This document shows positions 19,799-29,488 of a stretch of DNA of 64,000 bases, one piece after another. Positions within the stretch are counted from its first letter, which is position 1; each line of letters begins with the position of its first letter. The position numbers and the translations under genes are program-made. Source of the DNA: Paramoeba atlantica (lineage: Eukaryota > Discosea); assembly GCA_977017575.1 (NCBI GenBank), contig CDRNVI010000020.1, positions 496,001 through 560,000 of the forward strand, given 5' to 3'. The notes beneath the pieces were generated by a model. It worked only from the letters and a program-made list of their open reading frames with translations. It was not told the origin of the DNA and made no database searches.

Positions 19799-20343
19799 TC
19801 AGTTTCAGAAGCCTTTGCATATTTAATGGTCAGTTCGTTTTATTTCTCCTTTCTAGGTGGCGTGGGACACGTGCCTCGTACAATCCTATTAAGGAACAAC
19901 GGACGTTCGAGAGCTGCGGTTGAAATTCCGCACTCTGCCTTCCAAAACATTTTACACCTAAGCCAAAAATTATTATCGCTAAAATTCATGGCACAAAAAT
20001 TACTGTTTCTTTAATTTTTTTTAGTTACAGTGACAGTTAATACGAGTGGATTATATTACGGTTATTTTTAATTAAGATTATTTTTAGCCCCGAGAAAAAA
20101 TACTTCTTTTTCATGTCTATCACTATCGACCTCACTTTCATACGAAACACAAACCTTTATAAAATGATCACAGACGAATCCAGTGGCTTGGGCGCTTAAA
20201 AGTTACTCAAAAAGTGTGTTCAAGAATTATTAATTTACGAGTGGATTATATTACGGTTAATTTAATTAAGATTAATTTTAGCCAAAAATAACCTTAAAAG
20301 TGTAATTAAATAATACCGCAATTAAATATAACACTGTATCTCC

Positions 20344-20633
20344 CCAACCCATTAGCGCACGCCCCTCCGGTACCAATTTTGTACCGCGGCATGCGCTATC
20401 TGGGCGTTCCACTTCTGAATGGCTACCCCGATGGCAAAATGGCTAAGGCAACCATTATTGTCCCCGGTGGCCTTCCGAGCTACCAGGTTTAGACTGGAGG
20501 GTCTCGGGGCCGGGGACAATAATGGTTGCCTCAGCCAGTTTGCCATCGGGGTAGCCATTCAGAAGTGGAACGCCCAGATAGCGCATGCCGCGGTACAAAA
20601 TTGGTACCGGAGGGGCGTGCGCTAATGGGTTGG
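20344..20633. repeat. Near-perfect inverted repeat, 124-bp arms
   Basis: Arms 20344-20467 and 20510-20633 are complementary with about two mismatches, separated by a 42-base loop. Each arm is GC-rich and can be read as an open frame on its own strand giving almost the same peptide. A shortened repeat of the arm end (GGGCGTGCGCTAATTGGG) follows at about 20639. It abuts the 3' end of the retroelement fragment at 20640. Confidence 0.9.
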
Positions 20634-20639
20634 TCTTGG

Positions 20640-21190
20640 GGCGTGCGCTAATTGGGTTTTGGTAAGTGGTGAAGGCCAAAGGGAAGAAATCCATCTCCCT
20701 GGCCCCCGCCTTTTTCCTCGTGAGTGCGCCTTTTGAGGCGTTCGCCCTGCCTCACGGTGAAGGAGGGCTCAGCTGCCTCCTTATCCACGTAGGACGGGGT
20801 CAGTGGGTTTACCACAGTCACGTCCACTAGGACCAGTTTCCTCCCCAAAAGGAAACAGATGTCCGGTCCTCGCCCGTTGTCGAACCTCGGTTCGACTATA
20901 GGTCCGGGGTGAACCCATACTGAATCAGTAGGTTCCTGAAGGTTTCCTTAACCCCCTTATGGCGAGAGGCCTGTGTCTTGCCACGAACCTTTTTGCAATC
21001 CATGGCATGGACGCAGAAATCCTCGTTTTTGAGGACGGCGCCACACACACATTGGATCTCAGGTTCGGATGTGGGGACCACCATGTACCGGAGCCTAGCG
21101 GCGGTCTCCCATTCGGGATCCCGCATGTAGTACTCCGTCCTGTTCGGTCACGCGTTCATCGGTGGAGTGGACGACTTGGTGGAGACCGCG
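20640..21190 (-). mobile_element. Broken retroelement C-terminal fragment
   Basis: Minus-strand peptides show a CVCGAVLKNEDFCVHAMDCK zinc-knuckle-like motif followed further on by KLVLVDVTVVNPLTPSYVDK, an arrangement I know from the C-terminal ends of non-LTR retrotransposon proteins of protists. Only the tail is present and it is broken. No terminal repeats of its own are seen. It is a fossil inside the composite element 19686-21345. Confidence 0.5.
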
Positions 21191-21482
21191 CCACGTAATA
21201 GGAAGTATTTTCCTTCCCTTTTTATGAGACAATCCAAAGTTTCTTCTCCACTTTCGCGGCCCCCCCCACAAACAAATTCTTCCCCCAATTTTGTCTTTAT
21301 TAAAGGAGGGTCTGAGGGGTGGTCTCTATTAAAGGGGGGTCACAGTATACCGGGAGGTATGGTAAGCTGGACATTGGTTTAAATTTATGATGAAAAAACC
21401 AACTTTCTTCCCATTTCCCAACTTCCGTCTCCTCCAAACCCCCCTTGTCTTTTCATCTCCTTTTTAAACCCCCCTCCCCACC

Positions 21483-22871
21483 ATGCCCCCCTCTCTCCTC
21501 TCCCTCCTCCCTTTTCTCCTCCTCTCCCTCTCCCCTCCCACCCTCCAATCCCCCCCTCCCCCCCAAAAAACGAAAAAAGCCAAAAAAGCCAAAGCCCTCT
21601 CTTTTGCCTCCAACGCCTCCAGCGCCGTTCTCGACATCCACGGCATCGCCGACTACACCCGACTCGCCCACTCTCTCCGCGAGACCTTTGTGGTTTTATT
21701 CTACGACGACCGCGAGATCCACAGCGCGCCGTTGATTCCCTTGTGGGAGTCTGTGGCAGCGGAGATGGCCGGGTTTGCTACGGCCGCTGCCGTAAACGTA
21801 GCGAACCGGGAAAACACGTTTTTGGTCAATGCCTGGGGGATTGAGACTATTCCCTCGGTGCGCACACTGGGCCCCTATGTGGAGGGGAAGAAGAACGGCA
21901 CGGATGGGAGATTAGCCGCCTTTGCGGGACGGAAGGGGTTGGCGAAATATCAGGGAAGGCTTGGGGGAGGGGAGATTCGAAAGGCTGTGCTTTCCGCGTT
22001 GACCACGGCGTATGTGGGGAAACCGAAGACGCTGGGGGAGTATGAAAGTTTTGTGGAAAACGTGGAAAATGGAAAGGTCCGGAAAGTGGTGTTGTTGACG
22101 GGGAGGAATGAGACGACGGATTTGTATAAAGGTCTGAGTGTGCGGTTTCATCATCGTTTGGATTTTGCGGAAGTGAATTTGACAAGTCCGTTAGGGGTGG
22201 AGTTAGCCCATCGACATGGGGAGCTTGCGACGGAGGAAACGACCCCGTTAAAAACAACGCTGTTTGTGTTAGTGGAAGGAGAGAAGAAGAAACATATTAA
22301 ACACGCGCATCTCTATAATGGGGCGTATAATATGCAGGACATTAGTGCATTTTTAGAGCCCTATGCTCGAGATGAAAAAGAGGCCGAGTCGTGGCGCTGG
22401 CAGGAGTGGGCCAAAGTCATGGAAGCGATGAAGGCCCGCGCCGCAAAGCCTTTCGTTAATATTACCGGCGATCGCGTATTTCGAAGTGAGTTTGTGGAGA
22501 CTACAACGTCTGGTCTCTCGCTTGTCGGGTTCTTTAACGCAACAGCACTGAATGAAAATATGAACCATAAAATTTTGCACTTTTTCTTGTCCCGATACGT
22601 AGGTGGTGAGGCAAAGGAGGAAGGCGTACAGTTGCGAAAGGCAGGTTGGGTTTCAGCAGAGGATAATGAGGAGCTGATGCGGTTTTTGGGTGTGAAAATG
22701 GATTCTGTAGTGGCGTTCAACGCGGAGAAACAGAGTTTTGCTAGCTATGAAGGTGAGATTTCGGAATCTTCGCTTTCAAGCTGGATGGATGACGTGACGG
22801 CAGGTCGTGTGACGCTGCAACCTTTTGATAAGAGTGAGATGCCATCGTGTCAGTACTCTTTTGCGGAGTAA
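21483..22871 (+). CDS. PDI-like thioredoxin-fold ER protein without CxxC
   Basis: A 462-residue protein with a strong signal peptide (residues 1-20, Leu-rich). Residues about 50-170 follow the thioredoxin domain of P5/PDIA6-type disulfide isomerases: FVVLFYDDREIHSAPLIPLW aligns with the FYAPWCGHCKNLAPxW motif, and WGIETIPSVRTLGP with the conserved cis-proline region. The CGHC redox site is replaced by REIHSA, so the domain should not catalyse disulfide exchange. A second thioredoxin-like part may lie at about 180-290. The C-terminus CQYSFAE carries no KDEL-type retrieval signal. Likely a chaperone-type or membrane-complex PDI relative in the secretory pathway. Its coding strand is C-rich at the start, then G-rich. 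Confidence 0.65.
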   Translation: MPPSLLSLLPFLLLSLSPPTLQSPPPPQKTKKAKKAKALSFASNASSAVLDIHGIADYTRLAHSLRETFVVLFYDDREIHSAPLIPLWESVAAEMAGFATAAAVNVANRENTFLVNAWGIETIPSVRTLGPYVEGKKNGTDGRLAAFAGRKGLAKYQGRLGGGEIRKAVLSALTTAYVGKPKTLGEYESFVENVENGKVRKVVLLTGRNETTDLYKGLSVRFHHRLDFAEVNLTSPLGVELAHRHGELATEETTPLKTTLFVLVEGEKKKHIKHAHLYNGAYNMQDISAFLEPYARDEKEAESWRWQEWAKVMEAMKARAAKPFVNITGDRVFRSEFVETTTSGLSLVGFFNATALNENMNHKILHFFLSRYVGGEAKEEGVQLRKAGWVSAEDNEELMRFLGVKMDSVVAFNAEKQSFASYEGEISESSLSSWMDDVTAGRVTLQPFDKSEMPSCQYSFAE

Positions 22872-23280
22872 ATAATTTTTCGTATGAAATGGTTCGTCAA
22901 TGAAATATTGTTGTAATGAAATATTGTCAATGTTGTAATGTTGATGTAACATTTTGACGTATCAAATAAATGAGTAATTCGTGATATATGCATCTCACTA
23001 TCCATTGGAAAAGACACAGTTCACATTATAATACATTCGTTCGTTTTAGAAGTTACCAAAGGTTTTGTTCACATCTTAATTTCAGCTTTTTTATCTGAAC
23101 TGTCCAACAACAATCTTCTAAGTGTTTGCTTTGCTTTCTTTCAATTATTATGGCCAGGAGTTCCGCAGTTCTGTTTTGTTTTTAATTCCATTTCGTCCTT
23201 ACTACACCTTACACCTTTTACCATAATCATTTTTTATTTGTACGTATTTTTACACAATTATTCTAACCCATCACTTCAAT
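22872..23280. other. Spacer
   Basis: AT-rich, no gene. Direct repeats of GAAATATTGT around 22900-22925; pyrimidine-rich before ATG 23281. Confidence 0.35.
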
Positions 23281-25374
23281 ATGACATCTTCTTCAGACGA
23301 GGCCCTTCTCTCTCAGCTTCAAGAAATAGGTCTGGACTATAAGAACGCCTCCGATCTTTCCCGTTCGTCAGAAAAAGCCCAACCCATTCTTCAGTTCTTT
23401 CAAAAACACGACGCTTTTAGCGCCCCACGCAAGGCAAGAATGGCTCTGTACCATGTCTACCCCCAGCTAGCCTCTGATACTTTTCGAAACTTTCTTTCTC
23501 CCTATATTTTAAATGGAAAGCTGCACACTTCAACACAAATAGATGCCGCCGTACGCTATTTGAGCTCTTTGCAGCCTGAAGAAGATATCAACGTGTCCCG
23601 CTTTGAAGAAGAATCTGGACTTGGAAAAGAACCCTCACCTGAGCAAATTCAACAACAAGTAGGTGCGAAACTTTTAGAGATCTCAAACGATTCAAAATCT
23701 GCCGCGTACTCCGTAGGTCGCGTACTTCAAGCCATTCGTCGAGATCCGAAGCTGAGTTTGGTCAAATGGGCAGAGCCCTCTGCTCTGCTTCAGGAAATTC
23801 AACAACAGCTTTCAATTGAACCCTTTCGTAGCCATCCCGCTTTTAAAAGTGAAAAGGCGAAAGCCGCAGCAAAACAAACGGATAAGAAAATCAAAACAAC
23901 CTCAAAAGAGTCGAATATCTCCGAAACAATCCCCGAAACATCTCCTTCTGAAAACATCTCTCCTTCCCCTTCAACCTCAGCTTTACAACTCGATCTCCCT
24001 TCCCTCCTCTCCCTGGCACCTCTTTTCACCATTTCCACAGTTTCTGAAACCAACAACCCCATTCTCCTTCGCGGCTGGATTCACCGTATTCGTCGACAAG
24101 CCCATTTAACCTTTATCATGTTACGTGACACCACCGGGTATATTCAGGTCGTGATCCCTGAAGCTCTTCCCCATCTTCATCGTGAGAGTTCGATTGTGGT
24201 TTACGGATCTCTCCAAAACGAACCCAAGGCTCGAGGGAGCGTGCATACCCCGGAACACGCCCTCCTTCCTGCTCTCGAGCTCCAAGTAAAAAAATGGGCG
24301 CTCATTGGGCCCTCTCATGGGGATATTGAAAATGTAGTTCGGGAGGATAGCGCGGTGGATGTGCAGCTCGACCAAAGGCATCTCATGTTAAGAAGCACAA
24401 AAACAAGTGCCGTTATGCGCGTGCGCGCTGCGGCACTCCAAAGTTTTCGAACTCATTTCGCTAAAAAAGGCGTTCTCGAGGTGACCCCTCCGACATTGGT
24501 CCAAACCCAATGTGAGGGCGGGGCTACGCTTTTTTCGTTATCGGATTATTATGGGGAGAGTGCGTTTTTAACGCAAAGCAGCCAATTGTATTTAGAAACC
24601 GTTTTGAGCTCCATCGGGGATTGTTATTGTATCCTCCCCTCCTATCGTGCAGAAAAAAGTAAAACTCGACGACATTTAAGTGAGTTTACCCATATCGAGG
24701 CGGAATATGGAAATCTGACCTTTGAGGAGTTGCAGTGTCACCTGGAGAATTTGCTTGTTGAGGTTTTAAAGGAAATTATTCAAAACTGTGGCCGTTATCT
24801 CGCGCTATGTAATCCTGGAGGTTTAAAGGACCTGGATGCCGATCCGCAAGACCCAAATTCATGGAAATTCGTCCCGGCGTTACCTTTTTTACGTATTCCC
24901 TACGCAAAAGCGATTGAACTGTGCAACCAGCATGGGATTGAGAACCCGGAAACGAACAAACCTTTTGTATTCGGGGAAGATATTACGGATGCCCCAGAGA
25001 GAGCGTTGGTCGCGCTCATCGGACAGCCGGTCTTGCTCACGCATTTTCCAGCCGAAATGAAAAGTTTTTATATGGCACGAGATGAGAAATCTCCGAAACT
25101 TACAGAAAGTGTGGATGTGCTCGTCCCCGGGGTCGGCGAGATTATTGGAGGCTCTATGCGTACCTGGCGCTATGAGGAGCTCATGGCGGGTTACGGAAGA
25201 GAAAAATTAGACCCCAGTCCATATTATTGGTACACGGATTTACGAAAATATGGCAGTGTCCCGCATGGGGGATTTGGGCTCGGGTTGGAGCGGTTTCTGG
25301 CGTGGATTTGTAATCTGGATCATGTGCGCGAGGCGTGCATGTTTCCGAGGTTGATGAATCGCATAAAGCCGTGA
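23281..25374 (+). CDS. NARS1: Asparaginyl-tRNA synthetase
   Basis: A 697-residue class II aminoacyl-tRNA synthetase that charges tRNA-Asn. An N-terminal appended region (about 1-250, helical then Lys/Ser-rich) precedes the OB-fold anticodon domain (GWIHRIRRQAHLTFIMLRDT, about residues 263-285). Motif 2 is SYRAEKSKTRRHLSEFTHIE (about 454-473), motif 3 GFGLGLERFLAWI (about 664-676). AsnRS rather than AspRS is supported by TQSSQLYLETVLSSIGDCYC and the ending REACMFPRLMNRIKP. The N-terminal extension suits a cytosolic eukaryotic enzyme; no clear mitochondrial presequence. The frame is intact from ATG 23281. Confidence 0.93.
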   Translation: MTSSSDEALLSQLQEIGLDYKNASDLSRSSEKAQPILQFFQKHDAFSAPRKARMALYHVYPQLASDTFRNFLSPYILNGKLHTSTQIDAAVRYLSSLQPEEDINVSRFEEESGLGKEPSPEQIQQQVGAKLLEISNDSKSAAYSVGRVLQAIRRDPKLSLVKWAEPSALLQEIQQQLSIEPFRSHPAFKSEKAKAAAKQTDKKIKTTSKESNISETIPETSPSENISPSPSTSALQLDLPSLLSLAPLFTISTVSETNNPILLRGWIHRIRRQAHLTFIMLRDTTGYIQVVIPEALPHLHRESSIVVYGSLQNEPKARGSVHTPEHALLPALELQVKKWALIGPSHGDIENVVREDSAVDVQLDQRHLMLRSTKTSAVMRVRAAALQSFRTHFAKKGVLEVTPPTLVQTQCEGGATLFSLSDYYGESAFLTQSSQLYLETVLSSIGDCYCILPSYRAEKSKTRRHLSEFTHIEAEYGNLTFEELQCHLENLLVEVLKEIIQNCGRYLALCNPGGLKDLDADPQDPNSWKFVPALPFLRIPYAKAIELCNQHGIENPETNKPFVFGEDITDAPERALVALIGQPVLLTHFPAEMKSFYMARDEKSPKLTESVDVLVPGVGEIIGGSMRTWRYEELMAGYGREKLDPSPYYWYTDLRKYGSVPHGGFGLGLERFLAWICNLDHVREACMFPRLMNRIKP

Positions 25375-25739
25375 GTGGAAGAGCAGTGGGGGGAAGGCGT
25401 GGGCGCAAAGAGAAAACCATTCGGGAGAGTAGTATCGTAACGTTCGTTCGTGGAGTATCAAGTATCTAATAGATAAGATTCTCTTTGGACATCGTTCGTT
25501 TGCCAGCGTTTTTCATATGAAGTATGAAAATACATTTTTTTTTTGTTTTTTCTTTTCTAAGTGCTTTGATGGCACTCAAGACTCAAAAAAATTTGACTTT
25601 TATGAATACTTTTGAATCTTTTTCGTGCATTTCTTTTAAAAGTTAAATTTCCTACTCATTTTCATCCTTGCATTGGATTTTTTCCCTCTTTTTCTTCCTA
25701 CTCCCATCTCAACTTCTCTATCTCCATCCCAGCATCACA
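25375..25739. other. Spacer upstream of the broken Sec61 copy
   Basis: AT-rich then pyrimidine-rich, as expected for the leader of the pseudogene that follows. Nothing else recognised. Confidence 0.35.
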
Positions 25740-25985
25740 CACTCACCCCCTCTCTCCCCAGGTCCTTTAAATTCATCCGCCTCGCTTAACCCTTCCTCTC
25801 TCTTCCCCTGTGTAACCGAGCCCTACACCAAACGAACCGTACCCAAAACAGAGTATATTTTACACCATTATCTCCCTACTCCTCCTTTTAGTCTGCTGTC
25901 AGATTCTCTTATACGGGATCAAACCTGGAAAAGTGCGGCAAAGCTCTTCGCTAGGGGAACGAGGTCTCTCGAATTCCCAAAAATG
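25740..25985 (+). pseudogene. 5' fragment of Sec61 alpha
   Basis: Nucleotide match to the start of the intact Sec61 alpha gene at 27662. TTTAAATTCATCCGCCTCGC pairs with TTCAAATTCATCCACCTCGC, ACCAAACGAACCGT with ACCAAACGAGCCGT, and TACGGGATCAAACC with TACGGGATCAACCC. The ATG is changed (CAGG for CATGG), an early stop follows in the Sec61 frame, and the match fades by about 25985. About 80 codons of a gene normally 480 long remain. It lies 1.7 kb ahead of the working copy on the same strand, with mobile elements between. Confidence 0.85.
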
Positions 25986-26140
25986 AGCAAACCCGGAGAA
26001 AGAATCAAACTTTCCGGTAGGGTGTGGGTTAATTTAATAGCTATAGTTTGCGGTGGTTGTATAGCTACCGCTCTACCCTCGATTATTGAAAAAAAAGTGA
26101 ACAAAAACAGTGAAAATATAAAGAGGAACACAGTAATATA
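25986..26140. repeat. Repeat-derived DNA
   Basis: Contains GCGGTGGTTGTATAGCTACC (26051-26070), shared with 15119-15138, and a segment at 26080-26130 (AGTGAAAATATAAAGAGGAA) shared with about 62420-62460. Confidence 0.45.
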
Positions 26141-26835
26141 AACCACCGTCCGGGTTATTATACCTAGGGACACCTATTGTACCTCCTAGGTATAATAAGT
26201 GTCCCTGGGGTCCTTATTATACCTCCCCCCCCTACCTTCAGAGGCAGGTGCAGAACTTACAGGACCGTAAATTTTGATGTTGGAGGGCTCTAAAATTTGT
26301 AAACCTTGGCCCATTTTGGAAAGTTATAGCGCATTCGAGAGCTCTCGAACAGGGCCCGTGAACGCGCAGGCATGGAATCTTCGTTGTTTGGATTTTCGAA
26401 TGCACGTAGATCACTTTGTTTTTTGGTAGACAAAATCTTGCATTTTTCACAATTTCCACTCACTGCGCGTAAATTTCAATGTTGCGTTTGATGGAAGCTT
26501 ACCAAGAAATCAGATTAACGTTGTCAAGAGTTTTGACCAGTTTGGGTATAGTAACCACGAAAATACATGTATTCGTGGCGTTTCATATTCTTTTACCCCT
26601 GAAGCCCCAGAAAACAAACTTACCTCCACACTCGCACACGTTCCCCGAGACGTCCACAGGCGCAAGAGGAAAACTTGCAAATGGATCATAACATGTTGTG
26701 AGCAATACGAAAAAGAACGCGCCGCGAAGCGGCGCGAAATTTCTTTTTACCCTTTTTTCAAAGAAAAGTTATTATACCTCCTAGGACACTTATTATACCT
26801 CCTAGGTATAATAACCCGGACGGTGGTTTAATAGA
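26141..26835. mobile_element. Element with TAAACCACCGTCCGGG ends
   Basis: A 695-bp element with long inverted ends: left TAAACCACCGTCCGGGTTAT and right the complement (26817-26835), each followed inward by repeated TATACCTCCTAGG words. Inside are a mariner-type arm fragment (about 26235-26350, with ATAGCGCATTCGAGAGCTCT) and GC hairpin copy 7. Bases 26660-26795 match 394-525. No transposase is seen. Related ends occur at 1197-1215, 2400-2425, 15279-15296 and 60476-60500. Confidence 0.65.
26718..26736. repeat. GC hairpin copy 7 (GAA core)
   Basis: CGCGCCGCGAAGCGGCGCG, inside the element 26141-26835; same core and flanks as copy 3. Confidence 0.8.
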
Positions 26836-26958
26836 GGAAAAAAATATCAAAGGGATCCCGGTGGTCCAAAACTGAAAAATCAAAAAAATGGGGGGTCCAG
26901 GGGATGACCACGAATCAGATAAAAGGATAAATCACAAATCGGATAAAAAAGATAATGA

Positions 26959-27024
26959 GCACAAATCGGTGGTCATTATTTAAAAAAATATTCTTTTTTA
27001 CGAGCACTGTAACGTTTCTTTGGC
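26959..27024 (+). repeat. Direct repeat unit 1 (paired with 27522-27588)
   Basis: About 66 bases sharing AAAAAAATATTCTTTTTTAC and CAACGTTTCTTTGGCAT-type ends with 27522-27588. The second copy ends just before the Sec61 alpha leader. Confidence 0.8.
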
Positions 27025-27086
27025 ATGAAACAGAGAAACGAAAACAAAAGAAAAGAAATCCCTATTCTGGTACATTCTCACCTATC

Positions 27087-27517
27087 TTACCGGTGATGCA
27101 CTTTTTAACGTAATTAAAATGTACGGTTTTTTAATTAACGTAGCACTAATTAACGCACTGATTAATTTTGGTCAAAAAATGGCGAAAAATAATTAATAAT
27201 TTCTTTTTTTATATTTCTAGCAGCCTCAACCTTACGCCTCAAGAATACGCCCCGTTGCCCTTGGAAACTACACCCATAGGCGGTGGAGTATTTCGCTTTA
27301 GGTGGAATTTTGGAAAAGTGTGCAAACTTGGTTCAATCTTGTGGGTTTAAGAATAGTAAACCTCAAATTTTTTGTGGAACTAAATTTTTTACTATCGCGC
27401 CACAACAACATAAATTAACGTAACTTTATTTAACGTAGCATTAATTAACGTAAACATTTTTTTCCTGTCAGAAATTACGTTAATTCATGTTATTCTTCAT
27501 TTAAGTTTCACCGGTAA
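27087..27517. mobile_element. Inverted-repeat element with TTACCGGTGA ends
   Basis: Left TTACCGGTGATGCA and right TTTCACCGGTAA face each other over 431 bp. The inside is AT-rich with many TTAACGTAA words (for example at 27132-27140, 27416 and 27450). A 60-codon ORF inside is not convincing. It lies between two direct repeats. Confidence 0.55.
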
Positions 27518-27521
27518 CCCC

Positions 27522-27588
27522 AACACAAATCGCGGGTCATGATTTAAAAAAATATTCTTTTTTACGACCACCGCAACGTTTCTTTGGC
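27522..27588 (+). repeat. Direct repeat unit 2
   Basis: Second copy of the repeat at 26959-27024, ending about 75 bases before the Sec61 alpha ATG. It also contains the facing words GGGTCATG and CGACCACC. Confidence 0.8.
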
Positions 27589-27630
27589 ATCACCCCCAAC
27601 CTTTCCTCTCCGTTTTACTTTCTCCACCCC

Positions 27631-27632
27631 AG
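27631..27632 (+). promoter_or_regulatory. Candidate acceptor AG before Sec61 alpha
   Basis: Pyrimidine tract ending CTCCACCCCAG, 30 bases before ATG 27662. Inference. Confidence 0.35.
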
Positions 27633-27661
27633 TTTTACTTTCTCCCCCCTCCCCTCCCTCC

Positions 27662-29104
27662 ATGGCCTTCAAATTCATCCACCTCGCCCGGCCCTTCCTC
27701 CCCCTCCTCCCCTCCGTCACCCACCCCCCCTCCACCAAACGAGCCGTCCCCATACGCGACCGTCTCCTCTACACCGTCCTCGCCCTCCTGCTCTTCCTGG
27801 TGTGCTGCCAGATTCCCCTCTACGGGATCAACCCCGGGAAGGGCTCCGACCCGTTCTACTGGATGCGTGTGATCCTGGCCTCCAACCGGGGCACGCTGAT
27901 GGAGCTCGGGATCTCCCCGCTGGTGACCTCCTCGCTCGTGATGGAATTACTCAGCGGGGCGAAGATCCTCTCGGTGGAGGAGAGTGACGCGGGGGAGAAG
28001 GCGCTGTACAACGCCGTGCAGAAGTTGCTGGCGCTCGGGATTACGTTTGTGGAGGCGGTGGCCTATGTCGCCAGCGGGATGTATGGGGAGGTGAAACAGA
28101 TGGGGATGGGCACGGCGGGGTTTATTGTGGTGCAGCTGGTGGCGGCGGGGGTGCTGTGTATTCTGCTGGATGATATGTTGAACAAGGGCTGGGGGATTGG
28201 GAGTGGAACCTCGCTGTTTATTTGCTGTAATATTTGTGAAAACTTGCTGTGGAAGAGTTTTAGCCCAACGACGATTAATCAAGGGCGGGGGACGGAGTTT
28301 GAGGGTGCGATTGTGGCGCTGTTTCATTTGTTGGCGGTGCGTCCGGATAAGTTTCGAGCCCTTCAAGAAGCTTTTTATCGTCCCCATCTTCCCAACTTAA
28401 CCAATCTCCTCGCAACCGCGGTAGTTTTACTCATTGTGTTGTTCTTCCAAGGGTTCCGTGTTGATCTCCCGCTTGTGAGCACCAAACAGCGTGGCGCCAC
28501 GAGCACCCACCCGATTCGGCTCTTTTATACCAGCAACATGCCGATTATTTTGCAGGCCGCGTTGGTCTCCAATCTTTATTTCTTCTCCCAGCTCCTCTAC
28601 AAACGATTTCCAAGTAATTTCTTCGTCGGTTTACTCGGTCGCTGGGAGGAACTCGAGTACGGGCAGAGTTATGGACAAAGTATCCCGGTCGGGGGAGTGG
28701 CGTATTACATCACGGCTCCTCAATCGTTTGGGGAGATGTTTGTGGATCCGATTCACGCGATTGTCTATGTGAGTTTTGTGTTAACCACCTGCGCGCTTTT
28801 TAGTAAAGCATGGATTAATGTCAGTGGGACCAGCCCGCGTGATGTGGCCAAGGAGATTAAACAGGCTGAGATGACACTAAAGGGGTTTCGAAGTAATGAG
28901 GAGGAGATGGCGGTACATTTGGATCGGTACATTCCCACAGCAGCGGCGTTTGGCGGGATGTGCATTGGAGCGCTGACAGTACTGGCGGATTTTTTGGGCG
29001 CGATTGGATCCGGAACCGGGATTTTGTTGGCGGTGTCGATCATACAGCAGTATGGGGAGATTTTGGGGAGAGAGGCGAGTGAGTTGGGGTTGGGACAGAT
29101 GTAG
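27662..29104 (+). CDS. SEC61A: Sec61 alpha, ER translocon channel
   Basis: A 480-residue polytopic membrane protein, the usual length for the family. It forms the protein-conducting channel in the ER membrane with Sec61 beta and gamma. Recognisable parts: the N-terminal helix (FLPLLPSVTHP), the plug and TM2 region YGINPGKGSDPFYWMRVILA, RGTLMELGISPLVTSSLVME, TAGFIVVQLVAAGVLCILLDD, NKGWGIGSGTSLFICCNICE, the cytosolic loop GFRVDLPLVSTKQRG, and the C-terminal EEEMAVHLDRYIPTAAAFGG. The start is ATG 27662; upstream codons in the frame lack ATG. The coding strand is strongly C-rich for about the first 150 bases, then G-rich. A broken 5' duplicate lies upstream at 25740-25985. Confidence 0.95.
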   Translation: MAFKFIHLARPFLPLLPSVTHPPSTKRAVPIRDRLLYTVLALLLFLVCCQIPLYGINPGKGSDPFYWMRVILASNRGTLMELGISPLVTSSLVMELLSGAKILSVEESDAGEKALYNAVQKLLALGITFVEAVAYVASGMYGEVKQMGMGTAGFIVVQLVAAGVLCILLDDMLNKGWGIGSGTSLFICCNICENLLWKSFSPTTINQGRGTEFEGAIVALFHLLAVRPDKFRALQEAFYRPHLPNLTNLLATAVVLLIVLFFQGFRVDLPLVSTKQRGATSTHPIRLFYTSNMPIILQAALVSNLYFFSQLLYKRFPSNFFVGLLGRWEELEYGQSYGQSIPVGGVAYYITAPQSFGEMFVDPIHAIVYVSFVLTTCALFSKAWINVSGTSPRDVAKEIKQAEMTLKGFRSNEEEMAVHLDRYIPTAAAFGGMCIGALTVLADFLGAIGSGTGILLAVSIIQQYGEILGREASELGLGQM

Positions 29105-29488
29105 AAAGGGGAGATATGGTAAGGAAGACGTTCATTTTCGGACAAATTAACAAATGAATGAAAAAACGCATAGGTTGAAATATTAAGCGTAGATTGGGTT
29201 GAATTTGATGAAATGGGTTGGACGGTAAGTTTTTCTTGTGATTTGAAAAGCGCTTTTGTGTCGGCGCATTAAATGTGCTTTTGTATGACGACAATTGGTT
29301 TGTCTTTTAAAGATTTTACTTTCTGCGTCCGAAAATGCTTTGGTCTTTTGGGGTAAATTTAGAAGTAAATTTTCAAATCAAGCTTATTTTGAACCTAGTC
29401 TTTTCGTATTCCTACATCTATCGTTCCATACCTACCTTTTGTTCTTGACTTTCTACAGCTTCTCTTTCACTATTTTTTTTGATTCCGG
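29105..29488. other. Spacer
   Basis: No gene. Ends in a pyrimidine-AG site (GACTTTCTACAG, AG at 29457-29458), 31 bases before the IMP3 ATG. Confidence 0.4.
29457..29458 (+). promoter_or_regulatory. Candidate acceptor AG before IMP3
   Basis: Follows CCTTTTGTTCTTGACTTTCT; ATG at 29489. Inference. Confidence 0.35.

Larger units (their letters stand above)
19686..21345. mobile_element. Composite element bounded by TTGTGACCCCCC / GGGGGGTCACAG ends
   Basis: Left end TTGTGACCCCCCCTTTAAT and right end ATTAAAGGGGGGTCACAG face each other with TA outside both (19684-19685, 21346-21347). Inside are GC hairpin copy 6, a 124-bp-arm palindrome and a broken retroelement fragment. The same ends bound the short elements at 4624-4711 and 5280-5586. 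It may be one element that captured other repeats, or two short elements flanking them. Confidence 0.5.
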
